In this document: positions 57,585-64,000 of the stretch, piece by piece
How the letters are laid out: each line of letters starts with the position of its first letter
Numbering within the stretch: the stretch's first letter is position 1
Assembly (NCBI RefSeq): GCF_026967805.1
Contig: NZ_JAPVBG010000003.1
Span: 496,001 to 560,000, forward strand
Reading direction: 5' to 3'
DNA length: 64,000 bases
Origin: Blastococcus sp. VKM Ac-2987
Lineage (GTDB): Bacteria > Actinomycetota > Actinomycetes > Mycobacteriales > Geodermatophilaceae
Position numbers and translations under genes: made by a program
The notes under the pieces: generated by a model
What the model was told of the DNA's origin: nothing
Databases searched by the model: none
What the model saw: only the letters and a program-made list of their open reading frames with translations

Positions 57585-59105
57585 TCAGTGGTGGCCGGTC
57601 GACTGCCCGCCGGCCGGCCGCTCGGTGGCCAGGTGCTCCTCGAACACCTGCTCGCGGGCGGCGTGCGTGCCGTGCGACCTGTAGTCGGTGTACTGGTACG
57701 GGTTGTCCAGCACCTCGGCGTCGGGGAGATCCGGGTACATCCCGCCGGCCCACGCCGCCTCACCCATGGCGCCGCGCAGGTGCTCCACGGTCGCCTCGAT
57801 CTCCTCCCGCACCGCCGCCAGGTCGACGTCGACCAGCCGGTGCGCGTGCTTCACCACCCGGCCGTCGACCAGCACGGTGTGCACGTCCCCGCGCTGGGCC
57901 TGGAAGGCGACGTGGCCGAAGGGGTTGAGCAGCGGGAACGAGACCGGCGAGGCGTCGTTCTTGATCAGGACGACGTCGGCCTTCTTGCCCGGCTCGAGGC
58001 TGCCCAGGTCGTCGCGGCCCAGCGCCAGCGCCCCGCCGCGGGTGGCCCACTGGACGACGTCCTGGGCGCGCAGCTGCAGGTGGGTGACGGTGTCGCCGGC
58101 GAGGTGGGCCTCGAAGTGCTCGCGGGAGCGGTCGGCGCCCAGCGTGGTGCGCATGGCGGAGAACAGGTCGCCGCTCCACCAGACGCTGGTGTCCATCGAC
58201 AGCGAGACCGGGATGCCGTGCGAGCGGACCTGCCAGGTGGGGGGATAGCCCTGCCCGGCGCTCTGCTCGGACTCCGTGGACACCGAGATCGACCCGCCTG
58301 TGGCGGCGATGCGGTGGTAGGAGTCCGGCGTCAGCGTGGCCGCGTGCACGTAGACCGTCTCGGGGGTCATGAAGCCGTGCTCGTGCATGAGCCGGATGCC
58401 GTCGTCGTTGGTCGCGCCCCAGACGCCGGCGTGGGTGGTGACCGGCAGCCCGAGCTCCCGGGCCACCTCGAACGCCGCCTTCTCCGGGAAGGCCGGGTCG
58501 CCCGTGACGTCGAAGGCCAGCTGGAGGCCGAGGCTGTCGTCGGCGGCGTCGCGGTGCCGCTCCAGGAAGGCGCGGACGGCCGGGTCGGCGGTCCACTCCC
58601 ACGGCGCGGCCTGGATGTTGCCGTAGGCGAGCACGAAGCGGCCGGGCACCGAGCGCAGCGCGGCGACGGCGGCCTCGGCGTGGTCCACCGTCTGCAGGCC
58701 GTGCGACCAGTCGACGGTGGTGGTGACGCCGGACTCGATGGCCTCGAGCGCCGACAGCCGGTTGCCCGCCGCGACGTCCTCGGGGCGGAACCTCTTGCCG
58801 TGCTCGAGGTAGTACCAGACGAAGTACTGCGTGAGCGTCCAGTCGGCGCCGTAGCCGCGCATCGCCGTCTGCCACATGTGCCGGTGGGTGTCGATCATCC
58901 CCGGCATGACGATGCCCCCGCGGGCGTCGATCTCCTGGGTGCCCTCCGGCACCTCCAGGGCCGGCCCCACGGCCGCGATGCGGTCGTCGACGACCAGGAC
59001 GTCGGCGCTGTCGAGCACGGTGCAGCTGCCGTCCATCGTCAGCACGGTCCCGCCGCGCAGGACCACCGGGCGGCCGGCCACCGGGGTGGGCTCGGACTGG
59101 GTCAT
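57585..59105 (-). CDS. Amidohydrolase family protein (ATZ/TRZ, 8-oxoguanine deaminase-like)
   Basis: 506 residues from the ATG at 59105 (AGGAGGAG upstream). The metal-dependent hydrolase pattern is present: a small beta domain at the start (VVLRGGTVLTMDGSC), PGMIDTHRHMWQTAMRGYG (about 69-87, first metal His pair), VTTHAGVWG (about 224-232), VYVHAATL (about 249-256), SLSMDTSVWW (about 303-312) and LEPGKKADVVLI near 384-395. Members remove amino or chloro groups from heterocycles or hydrolyse amides. The substrate is not clear from sequence; typical triazine enzymes have slightly different metal contexts. It is divergent from the CoA-transferase operon. Confidence 0.83.
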   Translation of the reverse strand: MTQSEPTPVAGRPVVLRGGTVLTMDGSCTVLDSADVLVVDDRIAAVGPALEVPEGTQEIDARGGIVMPGMIDTHRHMWQTAMRGYGADWTLTQYFVWYYLEHGKRFRPEDVAAGNRLSALEAIESGVTTTVDWSHGLQTVDHAEAAVAALRSVPGRFVLAYGNIQAAPWEWTADPAVRAFLERHRDAADDSLGLQLAFDVTGDPAFPEKAAFEVARELGLPVTTHAGVWGATNDDGIRLMHEHGFMTPETVYVHAATLTPDSYHRIAATGGSISVSTESEQSAGQGYPPTWQVRSHGIPVSLSMDTSVWWSGDLFSAMRTTLGADRSREHFEAHLAGDTVTHLQLRAQDVVQWATRGGALALGRDDLGSLEPGKKADVVLIKNDASPVSFPLLNPFGHVAFQAQRGDVHTVLVDGRVVKHAHRLVDVDLAAVREEIEATVEHLRGAMGEAAWAGGMYPDLPDAEVLDNPYQYTDYRSHGTHAAREQVFEEHLATERPAGGQSTGHH

Positions 59106-59145
59106 CGTCTCCTCCTGGACGTCGTCGTCGCGTCGCCGGACCATC

Positions 59146-59306
59146 GTCCGCATAGCGGACAGCATGTGCGACCTGCGTCACCTTGGCCGCTCCGGAGGTG
59201 CCTGTCAACCGGCCGCCGAGCCGATCCCGGAGGACCTCGGTGCTGCGGTTGACAGCGGTCGACGGAGCGGCAGAGACTGCGGCGACGGCAGCGGACAGTG
59301 GTCCGC
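59146..59306. promoter_or_regulatory. Divergent control region with two matched hexamer palindromes (candidate IclR operators)
   Basis: Site A is GTCCGC-ata-GCGGAC (59146-59160). Site B is GCGGAC-agtg-GTCCGC (59291-59306), made of the same hexamers in the opposite order. The plus-strand promoter reads TTGACA (59249-59254), 18 bases, GAGACT (59273-59278), so site B would lie just after the transcription start of the CoA-transferase operon. Site A lies about 40 bases before the amidohydrolase ATG. GTCCGC/GCGGAC around a short AT-containing centre resembles operators of actinobacterial IclR proteins; binding is inferred. Confidence 0.6.
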
Positions 59307-59335
59307 AGGGACCGCGAAGGAGTGGCGGAAACCAG

Positions 59336-60532
59336 ATGAGCGCTGACGCGACGCAGCCGGCGAGCACCGGTGCGGCGGCCCCCGGGCCCCTGGCCGGGCT
59401 CCTGGTGGCCGACTTCTCCCGGATCCTCGCCGGTCCGTACGCCACCATGCTGCTCGCCGACCTCGGCGCCGAGGTGGTCAAGGTGGAGGGGCCCTCCGGC
59501 GACGACACCCGCACCTGGCAGCCGCCCGTGCGCGAGGGCGTGTCGACGTACTACATGGGCGTCAACCGCAACAAGCGCTCGGTGGCGCTGAACCTGGCGG
59601 ACGAGGCGGACGCCGGCGCCGCCCGCGAGCTGGCCCGCCGCGCCGACGTGGTGGTGGAGAACTTCAAGCCCGGCGGCCTGGCGCGGTTCGGTCTGGACTA
59701 CGACTCGGTGGCCGCGACGAACCCCGGCGTCGTCTACGCCTCGATCAGCGGTTTCGGCAGCGGGCCCAAGGGCGCGCCGCTGCCCGGCTACGACCTGATC
59801 GTGCAGGCCATCTCGGGCTTCATGAGCCTGACCGGCGACACCGACGGCGCGCCCTACCGGGGCGGTGTCGCCCTCTTCGACGTCATGGCCGGCTTGCACG
59901 CCACCATCGGCGTGCTGTCGGCGATCAATCACCGGCACGCCACCGGGCAGGGGCAGCACATCGAGGTGAACCTGCTGTCCTCGGCGCTGTCCGGGCTGGT
60001 GAACCAGACCAGCGCCTACGTCGCCGGCGACGTCGTCCCGTTCCGGATGGGGAACAGCCACCCGAGCCTGTTCCCCTACGAGCCGCTGCCGTGCTCCGAC
60101 GGCGACCTGATCATCACGGCCGGCAACAACGGCCAGTTCCGCCGGCTGGTCGAGGTCCTCGGCGTGCCGGAGCTGGCCGACGACCCGCGGTTCAGCCGCA
60201 ACGAGGACCGCACCGCCAACCGCGACGAGCTGCGCCCGCTGCTCGTCGAGCGGCTGCGCACCCGCAGCAAGCAGGAGTGGTTCCGCGACATCATCGGCGC
60301 CGGCGTCCCGTGCGGGCCGATCAACACCATCGACCAGGGCGTGGCGTTCGCCGAGGAGGTCGGGCTGGACCCGGTCGTCCGGGTGGGGGAGGGCGACGCC
60401 GCCGTCCCGTCGGTGCGCAACCCGATCACCTTCTCCGTGACCCCGCCGGCCTACCGGCTGCCCCCGCCGGACCTCGACGAGCACGGTGCGGAGGTCCGCC
60501 GCTGGCTGGCCGCCCCCGAGGAGTCCCGGTGA
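59336..60532 (+). CDS. CaiB/BaiF family III CoA-transferase
   Basis: 398 residues from the ATG at 59336. LLVADFSRILAGPYATMLLADLGAEVVKVE (split over about 22-51), NRNKRSVALNL (about 77-87), ENFKPGGLARFGLDY (about 107-121) and LPGYDLIVQAISGFM (about 150-164, with the catalytic Asp in GYD) are all present. Family III enzymes move CoA between carboxylic acids. It overlaps the next gene, a citryl-CoA-lyase-like protein, by four bases, so activation of an acid followed by cleavage of its CoA ester is the natural two-step scheme. The donor and acceptor are not known. Confidence 0.88.
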   Translation: MSADATQPASTGAAAPGPLAGLLVADFSRILAGPYATMLLADLGAEVVKVEGPSGDDTRTWQPPVREGVSTYYMGVNRNKRSVALNLADEADAGAARELARRADVVVENFKPGGLARFGLDYDSVAATNPGVVYASISGFGSGPKGAPLPGYDLIVQAISGFMSLTGDTDGAPYRGGVALFDVMAGLHATIGVLSAINHRHATGQGQHIEVNLLSSALSGLVNQTSAYVAGDVVPFRMGNSHPSLFPYEPLPCSDGDLIITAGNNGQFRRLVEVLGVPELADDPRFSRNEDRTANRDELRPLLVERLRTRSKQEWFRDIIGAGVPCGPINTIDQGVAFAEEVGLDPVVRVGEGDAAVPSVRNPITFSVTPPAYRLPPPDLDEHGAEVRRWLAAPEESR

Positions 60533-61371
60533 GCGACGAGCGGCCCGCCTACCCGACCGCCCTGGGCGCCTCCAGCCTGGAGTCGATCACGCTGCTGGGC
60601 AGCGACCTGGCCCGTGACGTCATGGGGTCCGTCGGCTTCGGTGAGCTGGCCTTCTGGCTGGCCACCCAGCGCCGACCGAGCACGGGGGAGACCCGCGTGT
60701 TCGAGGCGGTGCTCGCCGCGCTCGCCGACCACGGCTTCACCCCGACCGCGATCGTCACGCGGCTGACCTACCTCTCGGCCCCCGACTCGGTCCAGGGTGC
60801 GCTGGCGGCCGGCCTCCTCGGGGGTGGCTCGAGGTTCCTGGGTGTGACGGAAGACTGCGGCCGCTTCCTGCACGAGGTGCTCGCGCGGGTGGACGGCGAC
60901 CTGCCCACCGACGACGCCGGCTGGGACGCCCTCGCCCTGGAGACGGTGACCGCGCAGCGCGCCGCCGGGCGGTTCGTCCCGGGGCTGGGCCACCACGTGC
61001 ACAAGCAGGGCGACCCGCGCACCCCGCGGCTGTTCCAGATCGCCGCCGAGGAGGGGTTGTACGGGCCGCACCTGTCGCTGTTCGCGGCGATCGGGCGGGT
61101 GCACCCCCGGGTGCTCGGGAAGACGCTGCCGCTCAACGGCGCCGGCGTCTGCGGCGCGGCCCTCGCCGACCTCGGCCTGCCGCTGGAGCTGCTCCGGGGC
61201 TTCGCGCTGCTGGCGCGCACCGCGGGGCTGATCGGCCAGCTCGCCGAGGAGCTGCGGTACCCGGTCGCCAACGACGTCTTCCTCTCCGTCGACCTCAACA
61301 ACCGGCCGGTGGACCCCGATCCGTTCGTCCCGTCGCCGCTGCCGGGCGCCGGCGACGGCGCGCGGGGCTGA
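60529..61371 (+). CDS. Citryl-CoA lyase-like protein (citrate-synthase fold)
   Basis: 280 residues from the GTG at 60529. It is shorter than citrate synthase and carries the active-site stretch PGLGHHVHKQGDPRTPRLF (about 148-166), matching the GHxVxKxxDPR region of citrate synthases and of the citryl-CoA lyase part of ATP-citrate lyase. It also has the LPLNGAGVCGAALADLGL segment (about 203-220). Such proteins split 2-hydroxyacyl-CoA compounds of citryl-CoA type into acetyl-CoA plus an oxo-acid, or work in reverse. Coupling to the CoA-transferase supports a lyase role. The actual substrate, perhaps a product of ring cleavage, is unknown. Confidence 0.78.
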   Translation: MSDERPAYPTALGASSLESITLLGSDLARDVMGSVGFGELAFWLATQRRPSTGETRVFEAVLAALADHGFTPTAIVTRLTYLSAPDSVQGALAAGLLGGGSRFLGVTEDCGRFLHEVLARVDGDLPTDDAGWDALALETVTAQRAAGRFVPGLGHHVHKQGDPRTPRLFQIAAEEGLYGPHLSLFAAIGRVHPRVLGKTLPLNGAGVCGAALADLGLPLELLRGFALLARTAGLIGQLAEELRYPVANDVFLSVDLNNRPVDPDPFVPSPLPGAGDGARG

Positions 61372-61381
61372 GGCGCCGGCC

Positions 61382-62353
61382 GTGCGCGCCGCCGTCCTGC
61401 ACGCACCGGGGGAGACCCCGGAGCTCGCCGAGCACCCCGACCCGGTACCCGGGCCGGCGTCCACCGTCGTCCGGGTGACGGCGGCCCCGATCGTCCCGCT
61501 CGACCTGCTGTGCGCGTCGGGCACGTCCTACTTCGGGCGCCCCGCCGTGCCCTATGTTCCCGGGGTCCAGGGGACGGGGGTCGTCGAGAGCGGCCCGGGC
61601 GCCGCGGCCGGCACCCGGGTCTGGTTCAGCACCAGCGCCGGCATGGCGCCGGGCGACGGCAGCCTGGCGCAGCGCTGCGCGGTGGCGCCCGAGGACCTGG
61701 TGCCGGTGGACGCCGACGTCCCCGACGCGGCGATGGCCGCGCTCGGGCTGTCCGCCGTCGCGGCGTGGATGTCGCTCGGCTGGCGCGGCGCGCTGCGCCC
61801 GGGCGAGCACGTGCTCGTCCTGGGCGCCGGTGGCGCGGTGGGCCAGGCCGCGGTGGGGGCGGCTCGGGTGCTCGGTGCCGGCCGGGTGGTGGCGGCCGCA
61901 CGGTCGGCCGCGGCGCGGGAGCGGGCGCTGGCCGCGGGGGCCGACGCCGTGGTCGCGCTGGACGCCGATCCCGACGCGCTGGCCGCCCGGTTCGCCGAGG
62001 CCGCCGGTGGGCGACTGGACCTCGTCGTCGACCCGGTGTTCGGGCGGGCGGCCACGGCCGCCGTCCGGGCCCTCTCGGCCGGCGGGCGGCTGGTCAACCT
62101 GGGCGGCGCGTCGGGTGACCTCGCCGAGTTCTCCTCCGCGGTGCTGCGCGGGGGATCGGTGTCGGTCCTCGGCTACACCAACAACGCGCTGACCCCGGCC
62201 CAGCGGGCCGAGGCGGTCACCGCCGTCGCGCGCGAGGCCGCGGCGGGCCGGCTGGCCGTGGCCCACGAGCGGGTCCCCCTCGCCGACGTCGCCGCCGCCT
62301 GGCGCCGGCAGGCGACCGGCGACCCCGGCGTCCGGCTCGTCCTGACGCCCTGA
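61382..62353 (+). CDS. Zinc-type alcohol dehydrogenase / quinone oxidoreductase family protein
   Basis: 323 residues from the GTG at 61382, ten bases after the lyase gene. The N-terminal GroES-like domain has VTAAPIVPLDLLCASGTSYFGRP (split over about 31-54) and VPGVQGTGVVESGPG (about 58-72). The Rossmann domain has VLVLGAGGAVGQAAVGAARVLGA (split over about 143-165) and NAxTP-type NNALTPAQRAEAV. The catalytic zinc ligands of true alcohol dehydrogenases are not seen, so an NADPH:quinone oxidoreductase or enoyl reductase type is more likely. It may reduce a quinone or enoyl intermediate of the operon's substrate. Confidence 0.8.
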   Translation: MRAAVLHAPGETPELAEHPDPVPGPASTVVRVTAAPIVPLDLLCASGTSYFGRPAVPYVPGVQGTGVVESGPGAAAGTRVWFSTSAGMAPGDGSLAQRCAVAPEDLVPVDADVPDAAMAALGLSAVAAWMSLGWRGALRPGEHVLVLGAGGAVGQAAVGAARVLGAGRVVAAARSAAARERALAAGADAVVALDADPDALAARFAEAAGGRLDLVVDPVFGRAATAAVRALSAGGRLVNLGGASGDLAEFSSAVLRGGSVSVLGYTNNALTPAQRAEAVTAVAREAAAGRLAVAHERVPLADVAAAWRRQATGDPGVRLVLTP

Positions 62354-62433
62354 ACGAGCACGGCCCCGCGGGAGCCGCGGGGGACGAGGTCGCGCGGCCG
62401 GACCCGGCCGCGCCGGACGGCAGGAGGATCGGC

Positions 62434-63297
62434 GTGCAACTGGTCACCGAGGACAACATCACCGACCTGGCGGTGGAGCGCTGGGCCACTGCCCGCGACC
62501 CGCGGCTGGCCGAGGTCATGACGGCGCTCGTGCGTCACCTGCACGACTTCGCCCGCGAGGTGCGGCTGACCGAGGCCGAGTGGATGGCCGCGGTGCAGTG
62601 GCTCACCGCCACGGGGAAGATCAGCACCGAGAAGCGCGAGGAGTTCATCCTCGCCTCGGACGTGCTGGGCCTGTCGATGCTCGTGGTCCAGATGAACCAC
62701 CGGCTGGACCCGCGGGCGACACCGGCGACCGTGCTGGGCCCCTTCCACATCGAGGGCTCGCCGGAGCTCGGCTACGCCGAGGACATGTCCGAGGGGCTGG
62801 CGGGGACGCCGCTGTTCCTGCACGGCCGGGTGAGCGACCTCGACGGAGCCCCGGTGGCCGGCGCGGTGCTCGACGTCTGGCAGTCGGACTCCGAGGGCTT
62901 CTACGAGTCGCAGCTCGCCGAGGTGGACGAGGCCCGGCTGCGCGCCAAGTACACGACCGGGCCCGACGGCGGCTACTGCGTCCGCACGATCGCGCCGCTG
63001 GGCTACTCGATCCCGATGGACGGCCCGGTCGGGGACCTCGTGGGCCGCACCGGCATCAGCCACTTCCGGCCGGCGCACATCCACTTCCTGATCAACGTCC
63101 CGGGGTTCGAGCCGCTCATCACCCACCTCTTCCAGGAGGGGGCGGAGTACCTCGACAGCGATGTCGTCTTCGGCACCAAGCAGGAGCTGGTCACCTCGTT
63201 CGACCAGCGGGAGCCGGGGGCGACGCCCGACGGCGGTTCCCTCGACGTGCCCTGGCTGGAGTCCCGTTACGACTTCGTGCTCCAGCGCCAGGGCTGA
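62434..63297 (+). CDS. Intradiol ring-cleavage dioxygenase (catechol or hydroxyquinol 1,2-dioxygenase)
   Basis: 287 residues from the GTG at 62434. The N-terminal helical dimerisation domain (about 5-95, including LVRHLHDFAREVRLTEAEWM) and the beta-sandwich core are both present. Iron ligands are in DSEGFYESQ (about 151-159, Tyr), APLGYSIPMDGPVG (about 187-200, Tyr) and SHFRPAHIHF (about 208-217, two His). The N-terminal domain separates it from PcaH and places it with catechol, chlorocatechol and hydroxyquinol 1,2-dioxygenases; the overall look favours hydroxyquinol. The gene is last in the operon, 80 bases after the oxidoreductase gene. No maleylacetate reductase or muconate cycloisomerase gene is in view. 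Confidence 0.85.
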   Translation: MQLVTEDNITDLAVERWATARDPRLAEVMTALVRHLHDFAREVRLTEAEWMAAVQWLTATGKISTEKREEFILASDVLGLSMLVVQMNHRLDPRATPATVLGPFHIEGSPELGYAEDMSEGLAGTPLFLHGRVSDLDGAPVAGAVLDVWQSDSEGFYESQLAEVDEARLRAKYTTGPDGGYCVRTIAPLGYSIPMDGPVGDLVGRTGISHFRPAHIHFLINVPGFEPLITHLFQEGAEYLDSDVVFGTKQELVTSFDQREPGATPDGGSLDVPWLESRYDFVLQRQG

Positions 63298-63549
63298 TCC
63301 GGGGCGCAGACTCGGTGCAGTGCCTGCATCGAACCGGTGGGACGCCGCCGGTCCGGTGCTGCGGTGCAGGTCGACGGCGTCCCGCAGCTCGTTGCAGCGG
63401 CTGTAAGAAGTGGACGGTCGGCCGGGACCCTGGTGCGCCGCCGCGCTGGCGGGGCGACCGGGCCCGGCCCGGGCCGCCCTCGGTTTGCCGCGGGGTCGGC
63501 CCGGCGGGAGGCTGCGGGGGCCGGCAGGCACCACCCCGAGGAGGCGACC
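63298..63549. other. Intergenic region with inverted repeats before the formate/nitrite transporter gene
   Basis: No gene is seen in these 252 bases. TGCAG-tgc-CTGCA (63316-63328) is a short palindrome. GGGACGCCG (63339-63347) and CGGCGTCCC (63375-63383) are perfect complements around a 27-base loop, possibly an extended hairpin ending the dioxygenase operon or a regulatory leader. A GTAAGAAGT stretch near 63404 is the only AT-bearing segment and may hold a -10. CGAGGAGGCGACC before the ATG at 63550 is the ribosome site. Confidence 0.4.
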
Positions 63550-64000
63550 ATGGCGGCTCGTGAACCGCAGGAGATGGCCCAGGTAGCGGCCGCGACCGGT
63601 GCCAAGAAGGTGCACCGCACGTGGGACCGTGTCCTGGTCAGCGCCTTCCTCGCCGGCGCGTACATCGCCTTCGGCGGGCTGGTGGCGATCACCGTGTCCT
63701 CCGGCCTGGACCCGGCGACCTGGGGCACGCTGCCCACGCTGTTCATGGGCGCCGCGTTCACCCTGGGCCTGGTCCTCGTGCTCATCGCCGGCTCCGACCT
63801 GGCCACCGGCAACATGATGCTGGTCCCGTTCGGCGCCATGAACGGCAAGCTCAGCATCGGCGACGTCGTCCGGAACCTGACGCTCGTGCTCCTGGGCAAC
63901 CTGCTCGGCGCGCTGCTCGTGGCCTACTTCCTCGCGGTGCAGACCGGGGTGATCGGCGACGCCGACGCGACCGGCACCGCCGCCCTGACCCACGAGCGGC
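63550..64000 (+). CDS. Formate/nitrite transporter family protein, 3' truncated by window edge
   Basis: The first 150 codons are in the window and the frame is open at the end. After a polar start of about 25 residues come hydrophobic segments VLVSAFLAGAYIAFGGLVAI (about 29-48), LFMGAAFTLGLVLVLIAG (about 64-81) and LVLLGNLLGALLVAYFLAV (about 114-132). The family hallmark follows helix 3 as AGSDLATGNMMLVPFGAMNG (about 80-99; FocA/NirC proteins have GxELxTGN). These pentameric channels pass formate, nitrite or hydrosulfide. The ATG is preceded by GAGGAGG. Which anion it carries cannot be told from the visible part. Confidence 0.85.
   Translation, partial: MAAREPQEMAQVAAATGAKKVHRTWDRVLVSAFLAGAYIAFGGLVAITVSSGLDPATWGTLPTLFMGAAFTLGLVLVLIAGSDLATGNMMLVPFGAMNGKLSIGDVVRNLTLVLLGNLLGALLVAYFLAVQTGVIGDADATGTAALTHER

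Overview
The window is a high-GC, gene-dense stretch of an actinobacterial chromosome. Evidence is the G/C-saturated third codon positions, frequent GTG starts, many ATGA/GTGA stop-start overlaps, TAnnnT -10 elements and mycobacterium-like gene families. The gene families suggest something near Geodermatophilaceae (Blastococcus/Modestobacter/Geodermatophilus type). That placement is an inference, not something shown by a marker gene. I see no rRNA, tRNA, CRISPR array, transposase or phage gene.

Layout. 0-11.3 kb is a cell-envelope glycan locus: a 5'-truncated GT-C-like membrane protein, a DUF2613 peptide, a GT4 glycosyltransferase, a DUF3068 protein, a 1426-residue AftD-type arabinofuranosyltransferase, an acyltransferase-3 protein and two SAM methyltransferases. 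11.3-17.2 kb holds a TetR/MFS divergent pair, a methyltransferase, and a gluconokinase plus gluconate permease pair. 17.3-24 kb holds an FMN-binding glutamate-synthase-like protein, an acidic lipoprotein, a luciferase-like monooxygenase with its flavin reductase, a DivIVA-like coiled-coil protein, a universal stress protein and an SMP-30-like protein.

23.9-27 kb carries clear counterparts of mycobacterial ethR and ethA, divergently arranged around two palindromes, with an SDR overlapping the end of ethA. 27-32.5 kb holds a tandem GNAT protein, a methyltransferase, a c-di-AMP (ydaO) riboswitch in front of a transglycosylase, small coiled-coil proteins and a TSUP transporter. 32.2-38.8 kb holds a STAS protein, transhydrogenase pntAB, and a GGDEF-EAL protein coupled to an HDOD protein.

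38.8-63.3 kb is mainly catabolic. It starts with a paired acyl-CoA dehydrogenase operon, a secreted carboxylesterase, pobA, a PIG-L/beta-propeller protein and an IclR regulator. The beta-ketoadipate genes follow: pcaHGBDC on the plus strand and pcaIJ converging on them. PobA makes protocatechuate, PcaHGBDC carry it to beta-ketoadipate, and PcaIJ activate it to the CoA ester; the thiolase PcaF is not in the window. A stress-type anti-sigma ATPase, a zinc-finger gene with a decayed histidine-kinase remnant, and pdxY come next. A second IclR-linked divergent unit closes the region: an amidohydrolase facing a four-gene operon (CoA-transferase, citryl-CoA-lyase-like protein, quinone oxidoreductase, catechol/hydroxyquinol dioxygenase). 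The window ends inside a formate/nitrite transporter gene.

The points most worth a second look are the IclR-flanked CoA-transferase/citryl-CoA-lyase/dioxygenase operon with its matched hexamer palindromes, the ethR-ethA-SDR module with two palindromes set over both promoters, the riboswitch leader with an extra small ORF, a 95-bp palindromic insertion between pcaH and pcaG, and a mini-ORF bridging pcaG and pcaB.
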